From the NCBI RefSeq assembly GCF_016522075.1, contig NZ_JAEHFW010000001.1, positions 806,001 through 870,000 on the forward strand: DNA of 64,000 nt, in the 5' to 3' direction. Below the pieces are notes generated by a model. It was not told where the DNA came from, made no database searches, and saw only the letters and a program-made list of their open reading frames with translations. The number at the start of each line of letters is the position of its first letter. Within the stretch, counting starts at the first letter, position 1. Below are positions 1 to 11,774 of the stretch, piece by piece. The position numbers and the translations under genes are program-made. The DNA is from Mucilaginibacter segetis. GTDB taxonomy: Bacteria > Bacteroidota > Bacteroidia > Sphingobacteriales > Sphingobacteriaceae.

Positions 1-1
1 C

Positions 2-1510
2 CCGGGTGTGCCTGTCCCTACCATGTATACCGTGCTTGGCCCGGGGGATGCCCGTTTAGTAGATTATTACGGAAATTTTCCGGTATTAACACCCAATGGC
101 AGTAAGCACTCCATCCGGCTGGGGAATATTGCTCATGGCAATACAGTTCAGCGTATCTCCTACACGCTTGATGTCCCGGCGGCGGCTACAAACAGCATTA
201 TTTTTAATTACGCGGTGATTTTAGAAAACCCCGGTCATTTACCTTATCAGCAACCTAAGTTTACCTTCCGCGTTTTTGACGTTACGGATAATACCTACCT
301 GGATTGTCCCGCGTTTGACTTTAACACCTCTAATGAGTTGCCGGGGTTTAAGGTTAAAGATGACTCCGTTTTTTATAAAGACTGGTCTACCGCCACGGTT
401 GATCTTAAAAATTACCGGGGTAAAACCGTGCGGTTGGAGTTTACGGTGAACCACTGTCCGTTCGGGCAGCACTTTGGTTATGTTTACCTGGATGTTGACG
501 AGAGTGTCGACTCCTCTATTAATGGCAACGCGTATTGCAACGGGCAAAATACGGTTACGCTTAGCGCTCCGGCTGGGTTTGCGTCATACACCTGGTATGG
601 CGATGATATGGCGGTACCTATAGATACGGGCCAAAATTTGCATATTACACCCGCCCCGCCGGATGGCGCAAAATATGCGGTGCGTATAACACCTTACAAC
701 GGGCTGGGCTGTATTGATACGCTGTACACCATAGTAAATAAAATAGATAACGGGTTTAAGCTGAATGTAGCAGATACATTAAGGGCCTGCCCCGGCTCGG
801 CTGTCGATCTCACCGCACCCGCTGTTACTGCCGGCAGCAGCGCCGGAATGAAGCTGAGTTATTATACCGATTCGCTGGCAGCACATTACCTCGCCTATCC
901 CGACAAGGTGTACACCCCCGGCGCGTACTACATTAAGGGAACAAATGCGGAGGGTTGCACCAACATAGTAAAGGTACAGGTAGATATAGCGTTGCCTGTA
1001 ATTACGGTTACCGATCCGCCGGAGGTTACCTACCCGGAAACGGTGGACCTGTCGAAAACTTTTACCCCGCAGCCCGGAATTACCTATCGCTATTACAAAA
1101 ACGCCGAAGCCACATCGCCTGTGGAGGATTACACCGCCGTAGTTAGAGGCGGTACGTATTATATTGAAGGCACCACCGCTGCCGGATGCAGTGTTATTGC
1201 AGCTGTGAATGTTAAAGTGAACGTGCCGCCATTTACCATAAATGCCCCAAATGTTTTTACACCCAATAATGACGGTATAAATGACAACTTTATGGTAGGC
1301 TTAAAGGGATATTTAAGTTTTATAAGCCTGAAAATATACAACCGTTACGGCATGCTGGTGTACACTGCCAAAACATCTGCGGAATTTTGGGATGGACGGT
1401 TTAATGGGCGGCAATTGCCTGCGGGTACTTATTACTGGGTGTTTGAAGGGGTTGACGAATATTACGACAAAAAGGTAACCAGGGCTGCATCCATCACCTT
1501 ATTAAGGTAG
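2..1510 (+). CDS. T9SS type B cargo protein with gliding-motility C-terminal domain (5' partial)
   Basis: The reading frame is open from base 2, so the true start and any signal peptide lie left of the window; a GTG at 8 and an ATG at 23 are internal. About the last 90 residues match the gliding-motility-associated C-terminal (CHU_C) domain: FTPNNDGINDNF, then IYNRYGMLVY, then LPAGTYYWVF. In this family the domain directs export by the type IX secretion system and surface attachment. The region before it is beta-rich with repeated Ig/PKD-like segments and cysteines near residues 180-240 and 400. This is probably a cell-surface adhesin-like protein. The ligand cannot be inferred. Confidence 0.85.
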   Translation, partial: PGVPVPTMYTVLGPGDARLVDYYGNFPVLTPNGSKHSIRLGNIAHGNTVQRISYTLDVPAAATNSIIFNYAVILENPGHLPYQQPKFTFRVFDVTDNTYLDCPAFDFNTSNELPGFKVKDDSVFYKDWSTATVDLKNYRGKTVRLEFTVNHCPFGQHFGYVYLDVDESVDSSINGNAYCNGQNTVTLSAPAGFASYTWYGDDMAVPIDTGQNLHITPAPPDGAKYAVRITPYNGLGCIDTLYTIVNKIDNGFKLNVADTLRACPGSAVDLTAPAVTAGSSAGMKLSYYTDSLAAHYLAYPDKVYTPGAYYIKGTNAEGCTNIVKVQVDIALPVITVTDPPEVTYPETVDLSKTFTPQPGITYRYYKNAEATSPVEDYTAVVRGGTYYIEGTTAAGCSVIAAVNVKVNVPPFTINAPNVFTPNNDGINDNFMVGLKGYLSFISLKIYNRYGMLVYTAKTSAEFWDGRFNGRQLPAGTYYWVFEGVDEYYDKKVTRAASITLLR

Positions 1511-1579
1511 GCAACTATTAAATTATTAATGTAAATAGTTAAATTTATAGCATTAAAGGTTGAAAAGCTAAACATCATT

Positions 1580-1933
1580 ATGAAGGTAACGGCGGTTGTT
1601 GTTGGCTATCTTATTTTTGTATTAAGCGCTGTGGCATTGTTCAGGTTTACCGGGCAAAAGCCGCATGCTCCGGCTTCGGTTGGTTTCCAGGTGGTCACAG
1701 CCGTGTACGGTATATTTTTCTCGGTGTTAAGCGGGTTTGTGTTGCAGCTTATTGCCCGGTCGGGCACCATAGGGCTAAATGTTGTGCTTGCTATGGTGAT
1801 AGCGGTTTTCGCGGCGTTCTCCATGTTCAAATCCGATGGCAGCACTTGGACACAGTGGCAGGCCATTGTGTTATTTGCACCATCGTCGGTTTTAGGTGGA
1901 TATGTTTATTTGAACCGGAAAAAGAAAAGTTGA
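1580..1933 (+). CDS. small four-helix integral membrane protein, unknown function
   Basis: A 117-residue hydrophobic protein with about four predicted membrane spans (roughly 4-22, 36-57, 65-84 and 91-110) and a basic C-terminal end (NRKKKS). The ATG at 1580 is the first in frame, and the gene lies 69 bp after the T9SS cargo gene on the same strand. I do not recognise a family. Fully hydrophobic, reading-frame-consistent composition argues that it is a real gene. No enzyme motif is visible. Confidence 0.65.
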   Translation: MKVTAVVVGYLIFVLSAVALFRFTGQKPHAPASVGFQVVTAVYGIFFSVLSGFVLQLIARSGTIGLNVVLAMVIAVFAAFSMFKSDGSTWTQWQAIVLFAPSSVLGGYVYLNRKKKS

Positions 1934-1950
1934 GATACTTTAAATTATTT

Positions 1951-2322
1951 TTAACCTAATCGCTGCTCTAACTGGAACACATTGCCTTCCGGGTCCTCGC
2001 CATCGCAGAACAAAGAGTTTATTCCCTCAAAAGATTTAACCTCACGCATTTGCGCGCCATTACTTAGCAGGTTGTTTCTCACTTGTTCCAGCGCATCGGT
2101 TAAAAACACCAGTTTGGTATTGTTTTCGGTTCCGGTTTCATATGCGTTTCCGGCTTTGTGCAGGGCTATTTCCAGGCTCCCGGCGTTTAAAACCACCCAT
2201 TCGCCCTTTATCTCTTCAGTCACGGCCAGTCCGAAATTAGCGGTGTAAAAGGAGGTGAGCTTATCTACATTGTGCACGAACAAAATAATTCTACTCAGGA
2301 TTAATGTTGTTGAAGCTTGCAT
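1951..2322 (-). CDS. VOC (glyoxalase/bleomycin-resistance) superfamily protein
   Basis: This 123-residue protein has the single-module VOC pattern: an opening beta strand (RIILFVHNVDKLTSFY), a mid-strand (GEWVVLNAGSLEIALH) and a C-terminal segment ending DPEGNVFQLEQ, where the terminal Glu is a usual metal ligand. VOC modules act as paired beta-alpha-beta-beta-beta folds in dioxygenases, isomerases and drug-binding proteins. The substrate cannot be read from sequence. It is convergent with the small membrane protein gene upstream and divergent from katG. Confidence 0.85.
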   Translation of the reverse strand: MQASTTLILSRIILFVHNVDKLTSFYTANFGLAVTEEIKGEWVVLNAGSLEIALHKAGNAYETGTENNTKLVFLTDALEQVRNNLLSNGAQMREVKSFEGINSLFCDGEDPEGNVFQLEQRLG

Positions 2323-2532
2323 TTATTTAGTTGCTGAATGTTTAAAGGTAGTATTTAAGATGTGTTTACATATGAATGTAGCAAGTTTGATACTTGTTGC
2401 AGAATGCTGGAAATTTAATAGTTATTGTTTAATATAAACGCGGATCCTCATAGGTTTTAACTATTGAAGTATAGAATTAATCGATTGTGATTATTTGATG
2501 TAATGTCCTAAATTTAGATTTTACAATAATAA

Positions 2533-4812
<2,280 letters not shown>

Positions 4813-4834
4813 GCCCGTACAATAGCTATAAAAT

Positions 4835-4870
4835 AAAAAGTCCCCTGAGCATTTCGCCGGGGGATTTTTT
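4835..4870. terminator. bidirectional rho-independent terminator between katG and the cupin gene
   Basis: The sequence is an A-run (4835-4839), a stem of TCCCC (4841-4845) against GGGGA (4860-4864), then six T (4865-4870). The A and T tracts extend the hairpin, so it can stop transcription from both convergent genes. Confidence 0.85.
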
Positions 4871-4904
4871 ATTTATTGTTATATCGAGTAGCAGCAAAAC
4901 TTAC

Positions 4905-5249
4905 TCAACGCTCTATCCGCACAGTTTGCATGGCAGTGAGTTCTATGGTGATGTTTACCGAGCGCCCACCTTTTGGCCTTGTACGATGCGGTATGTTTTT
5001 AGGCACGGTGATCATTTGTCCCGGCTGTAATTCCAGTGTTTGCCCGTCGGTATCCAGCAATAAAGTGCCTTCTACCACCAGGAAGGTTTCGTCAGAGTTT
5101 GGGTGATAGTGCCAGTAAAAATCTTCCGTCATCACGCCCATCCTTACTACGTGATCGTTCACTTCGGATAAAGCAAAATTAGCATAATGTTCGGTTACAT
5201 GTGCGGCACGTGTGCCGAGGTCAATAATGTCATTGGAAGAAAGGCTCAT
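4905..5249 (-). CDS. small cupin-domain protein
   Basis: A 114-residue single-domain cupin. Motif 1 is HYHPNSDETFLVVEG, with two His and a Glu as metal ligands. Motif 2 is PGQMITVPKNIPHRTRP, with the fourth His. The fold binds Fe, Mn or Zn and occurs in dioxygenases, isomerases and sugar- or hormone-sensing proteins. No substrate can be assigned. The gene is convergent with katG and shares its terminator. A solo mini-cupin of this type is commonly annotated only as a cupin-domain protein. Confidence 0.88.
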   Translation of the reverse strand: MSLSSNDIIDLGTRAAHVTEHYANFALSEVNDHVVRMGVMTEDFYWHYHPNSDETFLVVEGTLLLDTDGQTLELQPGQMITVPKNIPHRTRPKGGRSVNITIELTAMQTVRIER

Positions 5250-5357
5250 AGGAATAATATATGTTGGTGAACACTTACTGCTACTTGTTGTTTAAATATT
5301 AGAGTCGGCTTAATTGCCGTATCATAAATACCAAATAAGTATTAAACCACCAATAAA

Positions 5358-5846
5358 ATGAAATTAAAAATTAGTGTAGTAATAATGATGCTTGCGTTAG
5401 GTTTTTTTTCCTGCAAGAGTAAAACCTCCGGATCTGCATAAACACAGGATGATACCACAGGAACAACAATTGCGGAAACATCAGCTGACACCGTTTCAAC
5501 CGACACTGCCGCCATAATTAGGCCCGACATGATGGCAAAGCTGCAAGGCAAATGGAAAGAAACGGAATATCCCTTTCGCTGGGTAGAATTTAAAGATTCT
5601 ACTGTTAAATTCACTGAAGAGGGTGTAGCAAAAAAGCCGGAATTCGAAAAATTCAAACTATCCGCAAAATGCCCTTTTGATGTGAACAATATAAAGGAGC
5701 TGAAGCCGGGAGATGTTTTTATTGTGATGGACAGAAACCAAACTTGTCAGAAAATAGACGTTAGTGATGATACGCTAACTTTTAGCGGTTTTAGTACGAA
5801 TACGAATAAAGATTATGCTATAGTGTATAAAAAGGTAAGCCAATAA
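5358..5846 (+). pseudogene. lipoprotein gene interrupted by an in-frame TAA
   Basis: An ATG at 5358 opens a lipoprotein signal peptide (MKLKISVVIMMLALGFFSCK; lipobox ending at Cys19), but TAA at 5439-5441 stops it after 27 residues. The same frame then continues to 5846 without another stop, first through a Thr/Asp/Ser-rich linker and then through a 105-residue domain that can be read from ATG 5529. That domain (KLQGKWKETEYPFRWVEFKD onward, with two Cys) resembles small lipocalin-like lipoproteins of Bacteroidota. The most economical reading is one lipoprotein broken by a nonsense mutation or a sequencing error. Without the signal the downstream part would stay cytoplasmic. Confidence 0.7.
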
Positions 5847-5944
5847 GCAGTTGCCGGATTTATCTGTTTTACTCCCCTGCGGTTTAAATTTTATGCTGAG
5901 ATATGTTGATATTGCCAGAATATTAAATAGCTTCATCAATTGTT

Positions 5945-5952
5945 TATTTTTG
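5945..5952 (+). promoter_or_regulatory. candidate Bacteroidota -7 element upstream of the first mscS-like gene
   Basis: TATTTTTG fits the TAnnTTTG -7 consensus and ends 19 nt before the ATG at 5972. No good TTG -33 element lies at the usual distance, so the call rests on the -7 box alone. Confidence 0.4.
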
Positions 5953-5971
5953 AAGTAAAAAATTACTTGCT

Positions 5972-7834
5972 ATGAAGCCGTTCCTGATACTATTATTTTG
6001 GCTAACCTTTACAGGCGTAATACCCTGTATAGCCCAAAAAAAGGACACCCTTAATGCCCAACAGGATTCAGTTTTGCATGCGCAGCTTAATGATCAGTTT
6101 AATCTGGTACAACGCCTCTCTGCAGAGCGCCTGGCCGATTCATTAAAAAAAGTAGAGTTAGAAAAACAGGTTGCCGGACTTACCAGTACCGACAGACTGC
6201 AGAAGGAAGCACTGATCAAAGAACTGGCTGCAATTAAGGATCGCGACTCCATACGCAGGGTACGCCAGCAGCAACAGGTAGATTCCCTGCGCCATTTTGT
6301 TAAGGGATATCCGGTGGTTCCTTTTCTTGATACCCTGTTTTACGTTTATACCCGGCAGGGGAGTTTCCTTCCGAAGGACAGGGCTGTTGCGGTAAGCAAA
6401 AGGATACATAATTTGGGCGGCACGTATGATTTTAAAGCAGATTCTGTAAAACTGGTCCCCGCTGATCAGTCAATCGATTTGTTTTATAAGGATGTTTTAT
6501 TGCTTTCCGTTTCTGAACAGGATGCACTTTGGGCAGGCACCAGCCGCGATAGTCTTGCTGCAAAATATAAACGGCAAATTGTTAACGCTGTTACTGTTTA
6601 TCAAAAGGAAACTAACTGGCAAACATTACTAAAACAGGGTTTACTGGCACTGCTGGTTATTGCGGTGGTTTGGCTGCTTATATACGGAATTAACCGTTTG
6701 TTTAAATTGATAGTTATACGTACTTCTACCGAGGAAGCCTGGTACAGCAGGGGTATACGTATCAAAAATTATGAATTACTGAACGCTGCAAGACAGGTAC
6801 AGGTATTGCATGGTTTGTTTACCGTTATAAAATGGCTGGTGATAATACTGGTTATTTACCTGGCACTGCCGGTACTGTTCGGGATATTCCCTTTTACCCG
6901 GGATATTTCCAATCTGTTGCTTGGCTATATCATGAGCCCTTTAAAAAAGATCGCTTTAGCAGTTTGGCACTACATCCCTAACCTGATCACCATTCTTATA
7001 GTGGTGGTTATTTTCCGGTACGTACTCAAATTTATCCGTTTTATAAAAAACGAGATCAGCAGTAACCGGCTTACCATACCCGGCTTTTACGCGGATTGGG
7101 CGAATCCTACTTATCAGATAGTTAGGGTGCTGATACTGGCATTTATGCTGGTAGTGATCTTCCCTTACATGCCGGGGTCAAATTCCGGGATATTTAAAGG
7201 TGTATCGGTATTTATAGGGGTGTTGTTCACTTTTGGCTCGGCAGGTGCGCTGGGTAATGTGGTAGCGGGGCTGGTACTTACCTATATGCGTGCCTTTAAG
7301 ATCGGTGACCGGGTAAAGATAGGTGAGGTTACAGGCGATATTATAGGAAAATCGTTACTGGTAACCCGCATACGCACCATTCAGAATGAGGTGATCTCGA
7401 TCCCTAACTCCAACGTGATGAATAACCATACTTTAAATTACAGCAGCGAGGCGCCGCTGAACGGTTTAATAGTACACACAACGGTTACCATAGGCTACGA
7501 TGTACCCTGGCGACAGGTACACCAATTGCTGATTGACGCGGCACTGGCAACAGATATGGTTGAAAAAACACCAGAACCTTATGTGCTGCAAACCAGTTTG
7601 GATGATTATTATGTAAGCTATCGTATTAACGCCTTTACCAAGGAACCGAACAGGCAGGCAAAGATCTATTCGTCGCTGCATGCCAATATTCAGGATAAAT
7701 TCAATGAAGCAGGTGTAGAGATCATGTCGCCTCATTACAAGGCACTCAGAGATGGTAATCCCACCACTATACCATCAGATTACCTGCCTGAAGATTATAC
7801 GGCACCCGGTTTTAATATTAAAAACAAGGAATAA
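5972..7834 (+). CDS. large MscS-family mechanosensitive channel with periplasmic N-terminal region
   Basis: A 620-residue protein with a signal peptide (cleaved near CIAQ), a coiled-coil-prone charged N-terminal region to about residue 210, several membrane spans, and then the MscS core. The pore helix is GSAGALGNVVAGLVLTYMRA, followed by the beta-domain motif FKIGDRVKIGEVTGDI. MscS channels open under membrane tension and release solutes on osmotic downshock. The extended N-terminal part makes it MscK/YbdG-like rather than minimal MscS. It forms a two-gene unit with the shorter MscS protein starting one nucleotide after its stop. Confidence 0.93.
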   Translation: MKPFLILLFWLTFTGVIPCIAQKKDTLNAQQDSVLHAQLNDQFNLVQRLSAERLADSLKKVELEKQVAGLTSTDRLQKEALIKELAAIKDRDSIRRVRQQQQVDSLRHFVKGYPVVPFLDTLFYVYTRQGSFLPKDRAVAVSKRIHNLGGTYDFKADSVKLVPADQSIDLFYKDVLLLSVSEQDALWAGTSRDSLAAKYKRQIVNAVTVYQKETNWQTLLKQGLLALLVIAVVWLLIYGINRLFKLIVIRTSTEEAWYSRGIRIKNYELLNAARQVQVLHGLFTVIKWLVIILVIYLALPVLFGIFPFTRDISNLLLGYIMSPLKKIALAVWHYIPNLITILIVVVIFRYVLKFIRFIKNEISSNRLTIPGFYADWANPTYQIVRVLILAFMLVVIFPYMPGSNSGIFKGVSVFIGVLFTFGSAGALGNVVAGLVLTYMRAFKIGDRVKIGEVTGDIIGKSLLVTRIRTIQNEVISIPNSNVMNNHTLNYSSEAPLNGLIVHTTVTIGYDVPWRQVHQLLIDAALATDMVEKTPEPYVLQTSLDDYYVSYRINAFTKEPNRQAKIYSSLHANIQDKFNEAGVEIMSPHYKALRDGNPTTIPSDYLPEDYTAPGFNIKNKE

Positions 7835-7835
7835 C

Positions 7836-8735
7836 ATGGAGCAGCAGCTAAAGGAATTTCTTTTTAACCCCACCATAGGCAAAATAGTAACCCTGCTTGT
7901 AGGAACGGCCATTATATGGGTAATAATTAAATCGCTCCAAAAAAACCTGTTTTCAAGGATCAAAAGCAACGAGAATAGCTATAAGGCAAAAAAGCTGAGC
8001 AATTTTATCGGCTACCTGTTAACACTGGTATTAATTACGGTGATCTATAGCGATAAGCTTGGCGGCCTTACCATTGCTTTAGGGGTGGCGGGGGCCGGTA
8101 TAGCCTTTGCCCTGCAAGAGGTTATTGCATCCTTTGCGGGCTGGCTGATGATCATGTTTGGTGGTTTTTACAAAACCGGAGACCGGGTACAGTTGGGCGG
8201 TATTAAAGGAGATGTGATGGATATAGGCGTTTTGCGTACCACCATAATGGAAACCGGCCAGTGGGTAGAGGGCGATCTGTATAACGGCCGCATAGTACTC
8301 ATAGCTAATAGTTTTGTGTTTAAAGAGCCGGTATTTAATTATTCCGGCGATTTTCCCTTTTTGTGGGATGAGATAAAGGTACACGTACAGTATGGCAGCG
8401 ATTATGACCAAGTAAGATCGATTTTACTGGCCGCAGGCAATTCCGTAGCTGGTGACCTTACAGAGCTGCTTCAGGCCAAATGGAACCAACTGCAAAACAA
8501 ATATCGCCTGGAAGAGGCACAAACCGCCCCCATGGTATCGCTCGTTGCAAGTGATAGCTGTGTGGACTTTACGCTGCGTTATGTAGTGAACTATAAAAAA
8601 CGCCGGTTTACCAAAACAGCATTATTTACACAAATACTAAAAGCAGTTGATAACAGCGACGGTAAGGTCCGTTTTGCATCAGCAACATTTGAATTGGTAA
8701 GCGCGCCTGAATTACAGGTAAATCTTAATAAATAG
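7836..8735 (+). CDS. short MscS-family mechanosensitive channel
   Basis: A 299-residue MscS-type channel. The ATG at 7836 was chosen over an upstream in-frame start at 7752 because it follows the previous stop by one base and begins a normal N-terminus. Three membrane spans are followed by the pore helix (GVAGAGIAFALQEVIASFAG) and the beta-domain (FYKTGDRVQLGGIKGDV). It differs clearly from its neighbour, so the pair is not a recent duplication. Tight coupling suggests both are made together as osmotic safety valves with different thresholds; that last point is inference. Confidence 0.93.
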   Translation: MEQQLKEFLFNPTIGKIVTLLVGTAIIWVIIKSLQKNLFSRIKSNENSYKAKKLSNFIGYLLTLVLITVIYSDKLGGLTIALGVAGAGIAFALQEVIASFAGWLMIMFGGFYKTGDRVQLGGIKGDVMDIGVLRTTIMETGQWVEGDLYNGRIVLIANSFVFKEPVFNYSGDFPFLWDEIKVHVQYGSDYDQVRSILLAAGNSVAGDLTELLQAKWNQLQNKYRLEEAQTAPMVSLVASDSCVDFTLRYVVNYKKRRFTKTALFTQILKAVDNSDGKVRFASATFELVSAPELQVNLNK

Positions 8736-8737
8736 TT

Positions 8738-8755
8738 AATGCCCCGAAAGGCATT
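8738..8755. terminator. weak hairpin between convergent mscS-like and tauE-like genes
   Basis: AATGCC (8738-8743) pairs with GGCATT (8750-8755) across a 6-nt loop. There is no clear T-tract on either strand, so termination is uncertain. Confidence 0.35.
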
Positions 8756-8781
8756 CGCGCTTACCCTGATCTTGCAGTTCC

Positions 8782-9792
8782 TTAATCATCAGCATTAACT
8801 TCCGATAGCTGATCCGGAACATTGAGTGGCGTTTTGTTACGTAGGGTGAGCAGGAAAAATACGATCATCCCGATGAGGAACCCACCTGCCGAAAACCACA
8901 GTAATCTGCCGGATGGCTTAATGATAAATATAGCCCCCACAAATTGAATTAGTATAACAGCACATAAAAAATTAACGATATGCAAGCGTTTAGCCTTGCT
9001 TACTACCAGCGCGCCGAACGGTGCACCTAACATTACTACCGGAATGCATACCAGCCAGTAGTTATATACCACCGGGGCCACATCGGCAATAATAAATTGA
9101 TGTAATAAAAAACCGATAATGGCATTAGAGGCCATTAACACTACAGAGGTAGGAGTGGCCACCTTTTCGGATAAATTATATTTCATGGTGATGAAGGCAA
9201 AGGTACAGATGTCTATACCGCTGCCAAATATGGCGCTCAGTATACCACCTATAAAACCAATGGCTATCAGTTCGGCCTGCTGGTAATGGCTCAGGTCGGG
9301 GAGCTGCTCGCATATATTACGGCGGCGATAGTAGTTAACTACAAATAAAGCGATGCCAAAGCTCAGCCAAAAAGATACGAACAGCATTTTAGCGTATGCA
9401 GGCGGTGTAAAAGGGGCTATGAAATAAGTGCTGAATATAATACCTGCCGTGGCGCCAATAAAAGCCAGTGTGAGGTAGGTTTTTTCGATACGGATCTTAC
9501 GGGCAATTATCCATAAGGTAGCAGCCGTCATTCCGATACTTTGGATGGCCAGGCTAAAGTTACGGGCATCGGCAGGGTGAATTTTAAAAATGAGTGTCAT
9601 TACCGGGAAGGCAACGGCGCCGCCACCCTCTGCGCTTCCACCGGCAACAAATGAACCGAATATCATGGTAATGCTCATAAAAAAATAATGATAGAATAGT
9701 TTCCAGCTATTGGTGACTATCATGTATATGGTCCAGGTAATATATACCGCAATTACAGGCATTGCGAAAATTTTTAAGGTTCTTGATCTCAT
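8782..9792 (-). CDS. TauE/SafE-family membrane permease
   Basis: A 336-residue, eight-to-nine-span membrane protein of the TauE/SafE (DUF81) family. The family's glycine-rich halves are visible: FGSFVAGGSAEGGGAVAFPV near the N-terminus and GFIGGILSAIFGSGIDI in the second repeat. Members export sulfite, sulfoacetate or similar anions. The substrate here is not evident. It lies downstream of an MFS transporter on the same strand, 105 bp away, so joint transcription is possible. No sulfur-metabolism gene is close enough to support a specific role. Confidence 0.87.
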   Translation of the reverse strand: MRSRTLKIFAMPVIAVYITWTIYMIVTNSWKLFYHYFFMSITMIFGSFVAGGSAEGGGAVAFPVMTLIFKIHPADARNFSLAIQSIGMTAATLWIIARKIRIEKTYLTLAFIGATAGIIFSTYFIAPFTPPAYAKMLFVSFWLSFGIALFVVNYYRRRNICEQLPDLSHYQQAELIAIGFIGGILSAIFGSGIDICTFAFITMKYNLSEKVATPTSVVLMASNAIIGFLLHQFIIADVAPVVYNYWLVCIPVVMLGAPFGALVVSKAKRLHIVNFLCAVILIQFVGAIFIIKPSGRLLWFSAGGFLIGMIVFFLLTLRNKTPLNVPDQLSEVNADD

Positions 9793-9897
9793 ATTTTTTT
9801 GTGCAACTTTTAGAGGTGCAGTTTTTAGGTTGATAGTTTACTTGATTTATCAGATGATGGTATAATACCAGCAAAATACGCGTGAAATGTTAATCTG

Positions 9898-11541
9898 TTA
9901 ATTTTTTTCTTTTATTATCTCTACTGCCCGAAATTGTTCTTCAGTGATATCTTCCAGCTTGCGTTTTTGGGTTTCAACTCCGTATAAAGTTATTGCGATG
10001 GCAGCTAATATAAGGGGTATAGCACCAACTAAGGCAGTTACAGCGATTGACGGGGGAGCAATAGCCAAAACAACTACTGCAATTACCAATACCCCACCGA
10101 ATTTGCTGAACCCAGCTATAAGGCCGCTTCCGCGCGAACGTACCCTTGTTGGATAAACTTCGGCGGCATAGGCAGATAGCACAGATATTACGGAACTGAT
10201 TCCCCAAATAGGGATGATGAGTAAAATATAGAGCAATACACGATGGTGTATGATGGAGTTACCTGCGAATAAAAAGCCAAGCATTGATGCCGCCGTAAGT
10301 AATGTTAACAGTATAATGGTACGTTTACTGCTCCAAAAGCCATACATCCAGGCAATAACGAAGTTTAGCGGGAAACCAATAAGCGCCGCGTTTCGTAATA
10401 ACTCAAACGAGCCGGCTTCTGAAAGGCCCATGTGCTGCAGGTTGGAGGGAATCCATAATTCAAACCCAAACTGTACAAAACCGCCCCCCAGTGCCAATAG
10501 CGCCATGGTGGCGGTAATTCCAAGAAACGGTGGCCGGAAAAGATGCCGGAACTTGTCTTTAATCTTTGGATCTGTAATTGTAGATGAGATGGTTTCCTTT
10601 ACGGCAACCGCGCCAAAACGTTTCATTACGTCCTGCGCTTCCTTTAACCGCCCCTGATTTAGCAGATACCGGGGGGATTCGGGTATCCATCGGTTCAACA
10701 GGATAAGTATAAACCCTGTAGGAAAACCGATAAGCCAAAGTATACGCCATGAATAATGCGGAACCAGCCACGAAGCCAGGGAACTACTGATGATGTACGC
10801 TCCGGCTATATCGCCGCCCAAAAGTACCATGAGCCAGCCACGGTGCCTGGCCGGTATGCTTTCGGCCATAAGCGTAAACATAATGGGCAGCATACCGCCA
10901 ACACCCCATCCCATAATAAGGCACATAACACAGTTCATCCAAAATGAAGGCATCGATCCGCATGAACTCGTTGCGATGAACGTAATTCCCGCCATAAGTA
11001 TAGAGGCCTTTCTGCCTATTTTATCTCCCATCCATCCCCATAAAAAGGAACCTAAAACTGTGCCTGTAATACCTGACAGCGGCAGCAACGCAACGGGGAT
11101 GCTGGCATGAGGGTTAACAGGCGACCGCAAGCCGTATTCCCTTGCAACTCCCGGCACTACAAAGGAAAGAATGGTAGGTTTCATCACATCAAGTGTAATA
11201 GCTATGGCCATTACAATTAATAATCCAACATGAGTAAGGTTAAGTGGTACATCATCCAGCGCGCGCACTTTAAGATCGTACCCGGTATGTTCTTTTTGGG
11301 TAGATGAAGGCACGAGGCTGTAGAGGGTTATAAATAGCCCCACAACCACCAAAAGCATACCCAAATTCATGGTGGTACTCATTTTCATGCCTACGAGCCT
11401 GTAACCCATGTCAGCAGCATTTATATACATGGGTAATTGCAGGGCTACCCCAACGGCAACTGCGGTAAAACCTATCCAGAAAGCGCCCTTACTTCTGAAT
11501 ATCATATTGTTATTGTTAAATATATTGCTAATGAATTCCAT
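9898..11541 (-). CDS. MFS transporter, sugar/aromatic-acid symporter type
   Basis: A 547-residue major facilitator protein with about twelve membrane spans. The loop 2-3 signature is GWMGDKIGRKASIL, and the central-loop PESPRYLLNQGR motif is typical of sugar-porter and metabolite:proton symporter subfamilies. An extra 90-residue N-terminal part holds two further hydrophobic segments. A second ATG lies 12 codons in, so the start is not certain. The substrate is unknown. The gene precedes the TauE-like gene and is followed upstream by an unrelated membrane-anchored protein gene. Confidence 0.88.
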   Translation of the reverse strand: MEFISNIFNNNNMIFRSKGAFWIGFTAVAVGVALQLPMYINAADMGYRLVGMKMSTTMNLGMLLVVVGLFITLYSLVPSSTQKEHTGYDLKVRALDDVPLNLTHVGLLIVMAIAITLDVMKPTILSFVVPGVAREYGLRSPVNPHASIPVALLPLSGITGTVLGSFLWGWMGDKIGRKASILMAGITFIATSSCGSMPSFWMNCVMCLIMGWGVGGMLPIMFTLMAESIPARHRGWLMVLLGGDIAGAYIISSSLASWLVPHYSWRILWLIGFPTGFILILLNRWIPESPRYLLNQGRLKEAQDVMKRFGAVAVKETISSTITDPKIKDKFRHLFRPPFLGITATMALLALGGGFVQFGFELWIPSNLQHMGLSEAGSFELLRNAALIGFPLNFVIAWMYGFWSSKRTIILLTLLTAASMLGFLFAGNSIIHHRVLLYILLIIPIWGISSVISVLSAYAAEVYPTRVRSRGSGLIAGFSKFGGVLVIAVVVLAIAPPSIAVTALVGAIPLILAAIAITLYGVETQKRKLEDITEEQFRAVEIIKEKN

Positions 11542-11774
11542 TATTTGTTTTTAGTTTTTCCTATAATTTGATAAGTAGCGTTTATTTATGAATAAAACAT
11601 CAGGTTATACCTGACCAAAAGTTATCTTATATACCGGTACACCCACGCCTTATACTAAGGTATATCCAAAGAATAAAGCTGAGCGCATTTTCGCTTGTTT
11701 GCCCCGTTAATTATAGGCATCAGGGTAAAGCCAAAATAGGTATAGTCGGAAAATAGTGGGTTACAGATAAAGCA

